64,000 nt of DNA from Flammeovirgaceae bacterium (GTDB lineage Bacteria; Bacteroidota; Bacteroidia; Cytophagales; Cyclobacteriaceae), in assembly GCA_015180985.1 (NCBI GenBank), contig CP054185.1, positions 1,977,001 through 2,041,000 of the forward strand. Direction: 5' to 3'. Below, one piece after another: positions 34,387 through 43,793 of the stretch. The notes beneath the pieces are model-generated. The model did not search any database. It was given only the letters and a program-made list of their open reading frames with translations, and had not been told where the DNA came from. Position 1 is the first letter of the stretch; each line of letters opens with the position of its first letter. The position numbers and the translations under genes were made by a program.

Positions 34387-35190
34387 ATGACCCTCAGGAA
34401 ATTATTTCTTTTACACCTTTTTAGTACCCTCATTGTGTATGGTACCGTTTCCGCACAGGATGCCGGCCCTGCAGAAATTCAGCAGCGATTTGAACGGATG
34501 CACTTTTCATCATTTTCTATTGGAATGGTAAAAGGTTCTACCGGTGATTATGGAAAAGGGTGGCAGGCTGAAATCGGTTATGGCAAACGGTTGAACAAAT
34601 TAATAACCCTTGGCGCGAGTTTAACCTACCAATCCCTGGGAAATACCTACAATGGTTACGATTATTATGTATCGGAAAGCGATGAACCCTCGGCATTCCC
34701 TCCCGGCAGTACCACCGATGGTGAGCCGTATGATGAATCTATTGAAGTGGGTATTGATGGCGGAACATTTTCTTCCTTCTCGTTTAGTGGTATCATCCGC
34801 ATGAACCTGACTCCCTACAGCGACAATAGTAAGATTGTGGTTTTTGGATTCATTAAACCTTCTGTAGGCATTGGTTTCTTATCAGCCATGACCAAGGAAG
34901 CCCGGCTGGTGGTTGATTTTGAGTACGTAAACACAACGTATGTTGATCGCGAAAGCACTTCATCTTTTGTGGCAGGCGTTTCGGTTGGTCCGGGCATGGA
35001 ATTTATACCATCAAAAAACCTGTCCGTTACCGCTCATGTTTGTTTTAACAGCCAGTTTGGCGACAAAATTGTTTTAGATAAATCAGCCTTTCGTCCAAGC
35101 ACTGCAACTATTACTAATGTAGATTTTCCAGTTACCTCCGGTGCCTTGGTTTCGCTTTCATTTACTCTCGGACTTCAGTATAATTTTTAG
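34387..35190 (+). CDS. Predicted outer-membrane beta-barrel protein
   Basis: This 267-residue protein has a signal peptide ending near VSAQ (about residue 24). Alternating hydrophobic strands and a C-terminal strand ending in aromatic residues (LGLQYNF) are typical of outer-membrane barrels in this phylum. A long acidic loop (ESDEPSAFPPGSTTDGEPYDES) lies near the middle and is probably surface-exposed. It starts 43 bases after gldA, with TACATTTA only 4 bases before its ATG. A link to gliding is suggested only by position. Confidence 0.72.
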   Translation: MTLRKLFLLHLFSTLIVYGTVSAQDAGPAEIQQRFERMHFSSFSIGMVKGSTGDYGKGWQAEIGYGKRLNKLITLGASLTYQSLGNTYNGYDYYVSESDEPSAFPPGSTTDGEPYDESIEVGIDGGTFSSFSFSGIIRMNLTPYSDNSKIVVFGFIKPSVGIGFLSAMTKEARLVVDFEYVNTTYVDRESTSSFVAGVSVGPGMEFIPSKNLSVTAHVCFNSQFGDKIVLDKSAFRPSTATITNVDFPVTSGALVSLSFTLGLQYNF

Positions 35191-35282
35191 CTAACCACCG
35201 AACAGTCGTTGTGTGGGCGCTTATACTCCTTGCTTTGAATTATATTAAATCCCTGATAAACTTGCACTTTGTTTTTTGAGCG

Positions 35283-36011
35283 GTGATTCAAATCCTTACC
35301 AAAGAGTTTAATGCATTCCTTAACTCGCTGATTGCCTACATCGTAATCGGGGTGTTCCTCACCAGCATGGGCCTGCTCATGTGGGTGTTTCCGGAAACCT
35401 CGGTGCTCAACTACGGCTTTGCCGATATGGACACGCTCTTTTCGCTGGGCCCCTATGTGTTTATTTTTCTGATACCCGCTATCACCATGCGTAGCTTTGC
35501 CGAAGAGAAACGTGCCGGTACCCTTGAATTGCTTTTTACCCGCCCCCTTACCGATTGGGATATTGTGCTGGGTAAATTTCTTGCGGGCTTCCTGCTGGTG
35601 CTCTTTGCTTTACTGCCTACCGGAATTTATTATCTCTCAGTTTATCTGCTGGGCGATCCGGTTGGTAATGTGGATACCAGCGGAGTTATCGGGTCGTACA
35701 TTGGACTGGTTCTGCTGGCCGGTGTATTTTGTGCAGTAGGTTTGCTGGCTTCCAGTATAACAACCAACCAGATCGTGTCGTTTATCCTGGCGGCCTTCCT
35801 TTGCTTTTTCCTGTTCACGGGTTTTAATTCACTGGCTGCGCTTAATGTATGGTCGGGCAATGTGCTGGTAATTAAACAACTCGGCATTCTGTACCATTAC
35901 GAATCACTCGGTCGGGGACTCATTGACAGCCGGGATGTGGTTTATTTTTTAAGTGTTACTGCCTTGTTCCTGCTGGCAACCAAAACCATTTTATCGGCCC
36001 GTACATGGTAA
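35283..36011 (+). CDS. gldF: Gliding-motility ABC transporter permease GldF
   Basis: This 242-residue inner-membrane protein has six predicted helices, of the ABC-2 permease type that pairs with GldA. The start is a GTG at 35283 (MIQILTKEFNAFLNS); no nearby ATG fits. RSFAEEKRAGTLELLFTRPL, after the second helix, is the typical coupling segment of this family. The gene overlaps gldG by 7 bases, so the two are translationally linked. Confidence 0.9.
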   Translation: MIQILTKEFNAFLNSLIAYIVIGVFLTSMGLLMWVFPETSVLNYGFADMDTLFSLGPYVFIFLIPAITMRSFAEEKRAGTLELLFTRPLTDWDIVLGKFLAGFLLVLFALLPTGIYYLSVYLLGDPVGNVDTSGVIGSYIGLVLLAGVFCAVGLLASSITTNQIVSFILAAFLCFFLFTGFNSLAALNVWSGNVLVIKQLGILYHYESLGRGLIDSRDVVYFLSVTALFLLATKTILSARTW

Positions 36012-37693
36012 AACTGGAGAGCAAAAAACTTCGCGACTTATTACTGCTGGTTAATGGGCTGGTGCTGGTGGTGCTTATTAACCTGGTGTCATCGGCTTAC
36101 TTTTTCAGGATAGATCTGACTGAAGAAAAACGGTTCTCGGTAAAACCCCAGACAAAAGAACTTCTTCAAAACCTCGATGATGACGTGTATATTGAGGTGT
36201 ACCTGGAAGGTGAACTGAATGCCAGTTTCCGCAGGTTGCGCAATGCCATCCGCGAATTACTTGAAGAATTCAGAATCTATTCGCGTAATAAAGTGCGATA
36301 TGCGTTTATCGATCCGCACCAGGCCATCAGCCAAAAGGCCCGTAATGAATATTTCCAGGAGCTGGCCCGTAAAGGAATAGTGCCTACCCGGGTGGTGGAA
36401 CGCGAAAACAACCAAACATCCGAAAAACTGATCTTCCCCGGTGCCGTGGTTTCCTACGGAGGTTTTGAAACCGGCATTAACCTGCTTAAAGATGTTGCCG
36501 CCCGCACAGCCGATGAACGGATAAACCCCTCCATCGAAGGATTGGAATACGCTTTTGCAAACACCATTTTTAAATTGGTTAATACTAACCGTAAACGCAT
36601 CGGTTTTGTCCAGGGGCATGGCGAACTGGATAGTCTCCAGGTAGCCAGTTTTAATAACGCCCTGCTTGAATTGTACGATGTGTATAAGGTTGATCTTTCG
36701 CGTAAGCAAACCAATCCCGTGTATGATGCCCTGATTATTGCCAAGCCAACCCAACCTTTTTCGGATGCTGATAAGTATAAGTTGGATCAGTACGTAATGA
36801 ACGGGGGGCGTGTGTTGTTTTTGCTTGATAAACTTGAAGCCACCATGGACAGTGCTTCACGCGAAGACTATTTCGCTTTTCCCTATACAACCAACCTGGA
36901 TGATCTGCTTTTTAAATATGGCGTACGGATTAATAACGACCTGGTGCAGGATCGCCATGCCGGGCTGTACCCGGTTGTTACAGACCAGACAGGAGGGAAA
37001 CCCCAACTGCAGTTAATGGACTGGCCCTTTTTTCCGCTAATAAATCATTATGCCGACCATGTAATAACCCGCAACCTTGATGCAGTGATGCTGAAGTTTG
37101 CCAGCAGCATGGATACAGTAAAAGCCACCGGTGTTAAAAAAACTCCGCTGCTGTTTACATCTGATTTTTCGCGTAAACTCGGAGCACCCGTGTCGGTGAG
37201 CATTAACGAACTTCGCAGGAATGTAAAACCTGAAAGTTTTTCAGAGCAGAAAATTATGCTGGCCTGTTTACTGGAAGGACGGTTTACTTCACTCTATAAA
37301 AACAGGTTTCTGCCTGAACGGGTCGATGCCGCTGCATTTCGCGAAGAAAGCCTGCCGGCTAAGGTATTGGTGGTTGCCGATGGCGACCTGGCCCGTAACG
37401 ACAGGAATCCGCGCACCGGCAACCCGCAACAGCTTGGGAGCGATCCGTTTACCGGGTACACGTTTGCCAACGAAGAACTGCTGATGAACGCATTGGCTTA
37501 CCTGGTAGATGAAAACGGATTGATAAAAACCCGGAACAAAGAGGTGAAAATCCGGCCGCTCAATAAAGAGAAAATACGACTTCAAAAAAGTGTGTGGCAA
37601 AGCATTAACCTGGTTGCACCGGTTGTGCTGCTGCTGATTTTTGGTATCCTGAGGTTTATTATTCGTACGAAAAAATTTGCAACATTTCGTTAA
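36005..37693 (+). CDS. gldG: Gliding-motility ABC transporter protein GldG
   Basis: This 562-residue protein has an N-terminal membrane helix (about residues 12-32), a large periplasmic GldG-type domain and a C-terminal helix (VAPVVLLLIFGILRFII). FRLRNAIRELLEEF-type repeats and an ABC-type DUF4350-like Rossmann region (GGRVLFLLDKLEA) are visible. In the family it is the accessory subunit of the GldAFG transporter needed for gliding and surface adhesin export. The stop overlaps the DUF4340 start by one base (TAATG). Confidence 0.9.
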   Translation: MVKLESKKLRDLLLLVNGLVLVVLINLVSSAYFFRIDLTEEKRFSVKPQTKELLQNLDDDVYIEVYLEGELNASFRRLRNAIRELLEEFRIYSRNKVRYAFIDPHQAISQKARNEYFQELARKGIVPTRVVERENNQTSEKLIFPGAVVSYGGFETGINLLKDVAARTADERINPSIEGLEYAFANTIFKLVNTNRKRIGFVQGHGELDSLQVASFNNALLELYDVYKVDLSRKQTNPVYDALIIAKPTQPFSDADKYKLDQYVMNGGRVLFLLDKLEATMDSASREDYFAFPYTTNLDDLLFKYGVRINNDLVQDRHAGLYPVVTDQTGGKPQLQLMDWPFFPLINHYADHVITRNLDAVMLKFASSMDTVKATGVKKTPLLFTSDFSRKLGAPVSVSINELRRNVKPESFSEQKIMLACLLEGRFTSLYKNRFLPERVDAAAFREESLPAKVLVVADGDLARNDRNPRTGNPQQLGSDPFTGYTFANEELLMNALAYLVDENGLIKTRNKEVKIRPLNKEKIRLQKSVWQSINLVAPVVLLLIFGILRFIIRTKKFATFR

Positions 37694-38610
37694 TGTATCG
37701 GAAGCAAAACATTGGGCTGCTGGTTTCTTCAGGCGTTTTGGTAACGCTTACGGTACTGGTATTTATTCTTCAGCATCGCGAAAATGGTATTGATAAAAAT
37801 CTGTTTAAAGTAGCTGATCTCACCGCAGTTGATAGGGTGGAGTTAACGAGTAAATCGGGTACTATTGAATTAACCTTTGATGGCGTGCGCTGGAAAGTTA
37901 ACGGCAAACCGGCCGATGCGGATATGGTGCAGGTGCTGATGGCCACGCTGGCGCAAGCTGAGCCCCGGAGGCCCATGCCGAAGCTGTTACGCGATTCAAC
38001 TGCTGCCGCACTTGCTGAAAAGGGCGTACGGGTATCCCTGTTTGCAGGTTCGCAACCAGTTCTTACATTTTTTGCAGGAGGCAACCGGCAAAAAACGGAA
38101 GCTATTTTTCTCAAACAAGGTGAGGTAACACCATACTCAGTAGTTATACCCGGTTATCGCGTTTACGTTTCCGGAATTTTTGAAGTAGATGAAACCGGCT
38201 GGTTAAACAGGCGGATTTTTAATTTCAACTGGCGCAACTTTAAATCACTGAAAGTAACCTTTCCGAGCATCGGTGATTCGTTTGAAGTTTCATACGATGG
38301 CACGATGTTTTCAATACCAGGCGTTAAAACCGATACGGCCAGGCTTAATACATTTCTTGATCAGATCTCCTTGCTGGAAGCTGACCGGCTGGTAACCAAT
38401 AAGCCACTGCGCGACAGCCTTGCCTCAGCACAGCCCGCAGTTACGTTACAGGTGGCTACCCTGGCAGGCAAGGTTTTTTTGCTTGCTCTTTACACAAAAC
38501 CAGGCGCGGCCACTGCTTACGGTCTCACCGAATTGGCTCCGGTTGCAGTTTTTGACCAACGGAAAGTAAGCCCGCTGGTGCAGCACAAGGTGTGGTTTAC
38601 ACTAAAATAG
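37693..38610 (+). CDS. DUF4340 membrane-anchored periplasmic protein
   Basis: This 305-residue protein has an N-terminal membrane anchor (about residues 7-24) and a repeated DUF4340 fold with strands such as VDRVELTSKSGTIELTFDG and a second copy near FKSLKVTFPSIGDSFEVSY. DUF4340 proteins are commonly found next to GldG-like proteins and probably belong to the same ABC complex. The one-base stop/start overlap with gldG supports this. Its direct role is not known. Confidence 0.82.
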   Translation: MYRKQNIGLLVSSGVLVTLTVLVFILQHRENGIDKNLFKVADLTAVDRVELTSKSGTIELTFDGVRWKVNGKPADADMVQVLMATLAQAEPRRPMPKLLRDSTAAALAEKGVRVSLFAGSQPVLTFFAGGNRQKTEAIFLKQGEVTPYSVVIPGYRVYVSGIFEVDETGWLNRRIFNFNWRNFKSLKVTFPSIGDSFEVSYDGTMFSIPGVKTDTARLNTFLDQISLLEADRLVTNKPLRDSLASAQPAVTLQVATLAGKVFLLALYTKPGAATAYGLTELAPVAVFDQRKVSPLVQHKVWFTLK

Positions 38611-38685
38611 CAGCCGGTAGCTGTCGTTTCCTTAATTCTTTTTTCTTTCTAACTTTACCGCGCAACCAAAAACCACACGTTTGTA

Positions 38686-39810
38686 ATGAAGTTCATCGTT
38701 AACTCAGCTTACCTGCTCAAGCAGCTTTCCAATATCAATGGTGTTATCACCACCAACCCGGTTGTTCCGATTTTAGAGAATTTTTTATTCGAACTGGATA
38801 AAGGCCGGCTGACGGTTACCGCCTCAGATCTGCAAACCTCTATGATTACTGAGTTGCAAGTAGAGTCAAAAGAGAAAGGAAATATTGCCGTGCCCGCCCG
38901 TATTCTGCTCGAAACGTTAAAGAACCTGCCGGAACAGCCGGTAACTTTTTCAATTGATGAAACAACATACAGTGTTGAAATTAATTCGGATAACGGCCGA
39001 TATAAACTATCCGGTGAAAATGCCACCGATTTTCCGAAGGTTCCTTCGGTAAGCAATGATTTTTCAGCTGAAGTATCTTCTGAGGTGCTGGCGCGAGCCA
39101 TTAACAACACTATTTTTGCAACCAGCAACGATGAATTGCGTCCGGCCATGACGGGCGTTTACGTAAACCTGAATGAGAAAAACACCACCTTTGTTTCTAC
39201 CGATGGCCACCGGTTGGTACGGTACCGCAGAACGGATGTGAAATCAGATAACGGCAGTGCTATTATTGTTCCGCGTAAGGCGCTTAACTTATTGAAAGCT
39301 ACACTGCCAACCGAAAATACCATCGTTAATGTCGACTTCAATTTATCGAATGCGTTTTTCCGGTTTGGCAATATCCGGATGATCTGCCGGTTGATTGATG
39401 AGCGTTTTCCGGATTACGAAAATGTAATCCCTACCCAGAATAACATAAAGATGACCATCGGCCGGGCTGAATTGCTTGGCGCTTTAAAACGAATCTCCAT
39501 CTACGCCAATAAAACCACCCACCAGGTGCGGTTAAAAATTACCGGAAGTGAATTGCAGATCTCGGCAGAAGATCTTGACTTTTCAAACGAAGCCAACGAG
39601 CGGCTTTCGTGCGAGCATGACGGAGAGGATATTGAAATTGGCTTTAATGCCAGGTTCCTCATGGAGATGCTTTCCAATATCGACTCCAACCAGGTGGTAC
39701 TCACCATGTCGGCACCGAACAAGGCTGGTGTTATTCTTCCCTCTGAAAAGGATAAAAACGAAGACATTCTGATGCTGGTGATGCCGGTAATGCTGAATCA
39801 ATACGTTTGA
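38686..39810 (+). CDS. dnaN: DNA polymerase III beta sliding clamp
   Basis: This 374-residue ring-forming clamp tethers DNA polymerase III to its template. The three-fold repeated clamp domain is visible. Recognisable blocks are RPAMTGVYVNL, STDGHRLVRYR, the RFPDYENVIP segment and the C-terminus DILMLVMPVM. A TAACTTTA box (38650-38657) is a 7 of 8 match to the -7 consensus. The gene follows the gldFG-DUF4340 operon but has its own 75-base leader region. It is not next to dnaA in this window. Confidence 0.97.
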   Translation: MKFIVNSAYLLKQLSNINGVITTNPVVPILENFLFELDKGRLTVTASDLQTSMITELQVESKEKGNIAVPARILLETLKNLPEQPVTFSIDETTYSVEINSDNGRYKLSGENATDFPKVPSVSNDFSAEVSSEVLARAINNTIFATSNDELRPAMTGVYVNLNEKNTTFVSTDGHRLVRYRRTDVKSDNGSAIIVPRKALNLLKATLPTENTIVNVDFNLSNAFFRFGNIRMICRLIDERFPDYENVIPTQNNIKMTIGRAELLGALKRISIYANKTTHQVRLKITGSELQISAEDLDFSNEANERLSCEHDGEDIEIGFNARFLMEMLSNIDSNQVVLTMSAPNKAGVILPSEKDKNEDILMLVMPVMLNQYV

Positions 39811-39818
39811 GTTACCGG

Positions 39819-40322
39819 CTAAAGCGCACCGCGCTTGCCGAGTTCAATCACTTCCATGTTGGTTATTTGCTTTGCTTTTACATCAAAGCGAACGATGGTT
39901 TTAATAGTATGAAACCCGTGATTACCGGCTGCGCCCGGATTAATAAACAACATGTTGTTTAGTTTCGGGTCGCGCATAATTTTCAGCATGTGCGAGTGAC
40001 CGCATATAAAAATATCGGGTGCATTGGCCTGCAGATGCGTTCTTACTTCAGAATTGTAATAGGGTGGTGTTCCCCCGATGTGGGTCATCCACACTTCAAG
40101 CCCTTCAACTGTAAACCGTTGGCTGTCCGGAAATACGGTGCTGATTGTCCGGTCGTCAATGTTTCCGGACACGGCCCGTATCGGGCATATGGCCTGCAGG
40201 GTTTGAGTAACTTCCAGGTTTCCGATATCACCGGCATGCCAGATTTCATCGCACCGGTTGAAATGCGGGATCACCTGTGGGTCAAGATAGCCATGCGTAT
40301 CGGATAAGACACCGATTTTCAT
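39819..40322 (-). CDS. YfcE/MJ0936-type metallophosphoesterase
   Basis: This is a 167-residue calcineurin-like phosphodiesterase of the small YfcE/MJ0936 family. The metal motifs are D8-x-H10 (SDTHG), GDIGN, GNID and GHSH, then NPGAAG at the C-terminus. It lacks any extra domain. Such enzymes hydrolyse phosphodiesters in vitro and the cellular substrate is usually unknown. It converges on dnaN (8 bases) and diverges from the DUF5916 gene (106 bases). Confidence 0.9.
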   Translation of the reverse strand: MKIGVLSDTHGYLDPQVIPHFNRCDEIWHAGDIGNLEVTQTLQAICPIRAVSGNIDDRTISTVFPDSQRFTVEGLEVWMTHIGGTPPYYNSEVRTHLQANAPDIFICGHSHMLKIMRDPKLNNMLFINPGAAGNHGFHTIKTIVRFDVKAKQITNMEVIELGKRGAL

Positions 40323-40428
40323 CCGTTTGTGGAGAGTATTTAACCAATCGTAAAGATTGACAGTTTTTTTGGCTCATCCATGCAACCATGGGTACGGAAT
40401 GCGAGTATTTAGCGTTGTTAGGCAGTTC

Positions 40429-42891
40429 ATGAATAAAACCCGAATCACTTTCCTTACGGTTGCTCTAAGTGCTGGCTTATGGAGCGAAGCGTTCGCTGCT
40501 GACCCACGTGAGTTTACAGCAAGGCGGGTTGCCCATGCGCCCCGCATTGATGGCGTGCTTGATGATGAGGCCTGGGTGCAGGGAGATAATAAGGTTCAAT
40601 TTTTTCAGTTTACCCCGGTTAATGGCAAGGAATCGGATTTTTTCTCCCGTATACAGCTGGTATATACCGATAAAGGTATTTACATCGGTGCTTACCTGTA
40701 TGATCCGGAGCCGGACAAAATCCTGAAGGAATTTGGTCAACGTGATGACATGGAGCGTAATGCGGATTACTTCGGGATACTGCTGGATACCTACAACAGC
40801 GGGCTGAATGCGTTTGTCTTTGTTGTTTCTGCTGCCGGGGTGCAAAGCGATATTTATTTTACAGCTAACGATGAAGATGGATCCTGGGATGCCGTTTGGA
40901 ATAGTGCGGTTTCAATAACCGATGGAGGATGGAGTGTTGAAATGGAAATACCCTACTTCGCACTTCGGTTTCCCAAGCAGGAAGTACAGGCCTGGGGAAT
41001 TAATTTTTACCGGAATGTAAAACGTAAACAAGAAGAATCTTTCTGGAATCACGTAGATAATTCCATCCGGGGGATTGTAAATCAATCGGGACGGCTGCTT
41101 GGATTGGAGAATATCAAACCGCCATTGCGCCTGGCACTTTATCCATACGCCTCCGGAATTTATAATCACGATGGCCACTCCGGCACTGGCCAATTTTCGG
41201 TTGCCGGAGGGATGGATGTAAAGTATGGCATTAATGAAAGTTATACGCTTGATGTTAGCCTGATACCCGATTTTACCCAGGTGCAATCGGACAACATCGT
41301 CTATAACATTACCGCTTATGAAGTTCGTTTTAATGAGAACCGCCAGTTTTTTACCGAGGGCACGGAGTTATTTAACAAAGCTAACCTGTTCTACTCACGG
41401 AGAGTGGGTCAATCCTTTGGTTCTATCAATTACGATTCAGACACAGAACGCGTTGTTTCTCAACCTTCAGGTGCCAACCTGATTAATGCCGTAAAACTGT
41501 CAGGCCGCAATAAAAAGGGATTGGGAATTGGTTTTTTTAACGGACTCACGGCAAAAACATATGCAACCATTGAAAACACCGAAAGCGGAGAACGCAGAAC
41601 AGTTCAGGTTGATCCATTAACTAATTTTAATATGGTTGTTGTTGATCAGAACCTGAAGAATAATTCGAACATCAGTTTTACCAATACCAATGTTATACGC
41701 GATGATGGCGGACGGGACGCCAATGTAGCGGGTGTAAATGTAAGCCTGCGCGATAAGAAGAATAATTACCAGTTTACGTATTCAGGCAGCATCAGCACTA
41801 TATTAGAGGGCTCTGGAAATGATCGAACGGCCGATAACGGGTATAAATACTTTATTGAACTGGCCAGAATAAGCGGCACCTGGCAATACGGCATCAGCAG
41901 AAATGTGGAAAGCTACAATTATAACATTAATGACATGGGCTACCTGCAGGCCCCGAATGAAGTTACTCATATGGGGTACCTGCGCTACAATATTTTAAAG
42001 CCGGTAGGCATTGTTAACCGCATGCATGCGGGTGTAAATGTTGCTTATCAGCGCTTGCATAAGCCTGATGAGTTTACCTCCTTGCGCACGGTTGTCAATG
42101 TTAACACGCAGTTCAAAAATTTCTGGTGGGTGGGTTTCAATTTGGGGGGCCACCCAACCGATTCGTATGACTATTTTGAACCTCGTGTGTGGGGTTATAA
42201 ATTCCGTCAGCCCCGTAATTTCAATTACAATTTTTGGGTTGAAAGCGACAGCCGTAAACCATTACAGGTAAATCTTTACACCGGCCAGTGGCACCGCCCA
42301 ATCTGGGATCAGCAGTTTACCTGGGGTGGTTTTTATGTGCGCTATCGTGTGAACAATAAGCTTTCATTTAATACGGAAGTAAATCACGAGAAAGGTTTTG
42401 GGCGCGGTTATGCCACCAGGTTATATACACCCGAAGGCGCTTTGCAGAGTATAATTTTTGGCCATCGCGAGATGCAAACAACCACCAACATCATCGGATT
42501 TAATTACACGTTTAATGATAAAATGGGCTTACGGTTAAGGCTGCGGCATTATTGGTCTAAAGTTCGGTATGAAAAATTCTTTGAACTGGGCACAGATGGT
42601 GAACTGTACGAAACAACTTATGAAGGACTTAATACAGACAATACCCCCAAGCATGATGCGAACTTTAATGCCATTAACCTCGATTTGGTTTACTTCTTCC
42701 AGATTGCGCCCGGGTCTTTCCTTAACTTAGTTTGGAAGGATGCTATACAAACGTTTTCCAATAATACCCGACCGGACTACCTGGAAAACCTGCGTGACTG
42801 TGCGGATGCCCCCCAGGTCAACAGTATTTCAGTAAGGCTTACGTATTTTATTGACTACTTTACCCTGCGCAACAGCTTTAAGAGGAAGTAA
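40429..42891 (+). CDS. DUF5916 outer-membrane protein with carbohydrate-binding-like N-terminus
   Basis: This 820-residue exported protein starts at ATG 40429 (MNKTRITFLTV), since that begins a signal peptide ending near AFAAD. The N-terminal 180 residues form a CBM9-like domain (APRIDGVLDDEAW, then YTDKGIYIGAYLYD). The rest is a DUF5916 beta-barrel with many aromatic strands, ending in TLRNSFKRK. DUF5916 proteins are widespread outer-membrane proteins in Bacteroidetes; ligand and function are not established. No SusC/D pair or glycoside hydrolase lies near it. Confidence 0.83.
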   Translation: MNKTRITFLTVALSAGLWSEAFAADPREFTARRVAHAPRIDGVLDDEAWVQGDNKVQFFQFTPVNGKESDFFSRIQLVYTDKGIYIGAYLYDPEPDKILKEFGQRDDMERNADYFGILLDTYNSGLNAFVFVVSAAGVQSDIYFTANDEDGSWDAVWNSAVSITDGGWSVEMEIPYFALRFPKQEVQAWGINFYRNVKRKQEESFWNHVDNSIRGIVNQSGRLLGLENIKPPLRLALYPYASGIYNHDGHSGTGQFSVAGGMDVKYGINESYTLDVSLIPDFTQVQSDNIVYNITAYEVRFNENRQFFTEGTELFNKANLFYSRRVGQSFGSINYDSDTERVVSQPSGANLINAVKLSGRNKKGLGIGFFNGLTAKTYATIENTESGERRTVQVDPLTNFNMVVVDQNLKNNSNISFTNTNVIRDDGGRDANVAGVNVSLRDKKNNYQFTYSGSISTILEGSGNDRTADNGYKYFIELARISGTWQYGISRNVESYNYNINDMGYLQAPNEVTHMGYLRYNILKPVGIVNRMHAGVNVAYQRLHKPDEFTSLRTVVNVNTQFKNFWWVGFNLGGHPTDSYDYFEPRVWGYKFRQPRNFNYNFWVESDSRKPLQVNLYTGQWHRPIWDQQFTWGGFYVRYRVNNKLSFNTEVNHEKGFGRGYATRLYTPEGALQSIIFGHREMQTTTNIIGFNYTFNDKMGLRLRLRHYWSKVRYEKFFELGTDGELYETTYEGLNTDNTPKHDANFNAINLDLVYFFQIAPGSFLNLVWKDAIQTFSNNTRPDYLENLRDCADAPQVNSISVRLTYFIDYFTLRNSFKRK

Positions 42892-43029
42892 TGGTAACCG
42901 GCCTGACAGTTTTTTTTTCATCGTTATAAATTAAACGCTTAACGTATCGTTTGCGATATTAACCGGTATTTCTTTTGCCGGAACACCTTGCGGTTATTAT
43001 TTGCGGTTGTTATCTAACCCCTTTGGTGT

Positions 43030-43626
43030 ATGAAAAGTAAGCTCTTTGCATTGCTGGCTATGTTGGCGATTATCCATGCAGGCTATTCAGATGATCCGGT
43101 AAAAAACGGCACCGGGCCCCTTACGCAACAGTACCAAAACCTGCTGGCTACTGCCGAGGTAATTGAAGGTTACCGGATGGTTAAAGTTTACGAGGTTGAC
43201 CGTGTATGGAAAGCCGTTACCGACTCACTGAAAGAAATAAAAGCAGCTGTTTCTGATGTAAAGAGCTCAAACACGTCACTCCAGGTAACCATAAAGGCTC
43301 TTGAGGATAAACTGGCAAAAAGCGAAACCGCCCATACCGACCTGATCTTTGCCGGTAGCCACATTCGTGTTTTCGGAAGGGATTTTAAAAAATCGTCATT
43401 CATTACCCTGGTATTAATCAGCATAACTGCTCTTATTGCCTGTATTGCATCGCTGTTGATAATGGGCAAAGTGAATTACAAAGCCTGCCGCGATGCGCGT
43501 AAACTCTATGAAGATCTGTATGCAGAGTTTGATCAATACCGGCATAGTGCCGTAGAGCGCCAGATAAAGCTTTCGCGCGAACTGCAAGACTACCGCAACA
43601 GACAAATGGATTTGCGAAGCGCGTAA
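43030..43626 (+). CDS. Predicted exported protein with a C-terminal membrane helix and coiled coils
   Basis: This 198-residue protein has a short hydrophobic N-terminus (about residues 3-19) and a heptad-rich segment (VWKAVTDSLKEIKAAVSDVKSS, about 57-100). A strong membrane helix (SFITLVLISITALIACIASLLIM, about 121-143) and a charged C-terminal tail follow, which may be a second coiled coil. No family is recognised. The tail is rich in Tyr and Arg. The convergent tRNA-Gly gene begins 10 bases after its stop. Confidence 0.65.
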   Translation: MKSKLFALLAMLAIIHAGYSDDPVKNGTGPLTQQYQNLLATAEVIEGYRMVKVYEVDRVWKAVTDSLKEIKAAVSDVKSSNTSLQVTIKALEDKLAKSETAHTDLIFAGSHIRVFGRDFKKSSFITLVLISITALIACIASLLIMGKVNYKACRDARKLYEDLYAEFDQYRHSAVERQIKLSRELQDYRNRQMDLRSA

Positions 43627-43635
43627 GATTATAAG

Positions 43636-43708
43636 AGCGGGAAACGGGGCTCGAACCCGCGACCTTCGGCTTGGGAAGCCAACGCTCTACCAACTGAGCT
43701 ACTCCCGC
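43636..43708 (-). tRNA. tRNA-Gly (anticodon CCC)
   Basis: This is a 73-base cloverleaf on the minus strand. The acceptor stem GCGGGAG pairs with TTCCCGC including one G-U pair. The D arm is GCTC/GAGC, the anticodon loop TTCCCAA gives anticodon CCC, and the T loop is TTCGAGC. The discriminator is U and the CCA end is not encoded. Confidence 0.93.
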
Positions 43709-43793
43709 TTAACGCTTCTGCTTGGGGCCACAATTTATAAATTTTAGTGAATGCCCATCAATACAAATGGGCTCGAATCAGCGTTTGTTATGG

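Noticed and set aside
40121-40180. TGTCCG and CGGACA hexamers in the phosphoesterase gene
   Set aside because: They are not spaced by 4 bases as a palindrome and lie in coding sequence, so they are not counted as regulator sites.
42945-42958. The palindrome TATCG-TTTG-CGATA before the 198-residue gene
   Set aside because: It is a short A/T-rich hairpin that partly resembles a -7 box with a wrong spacer; no supporting element was found.
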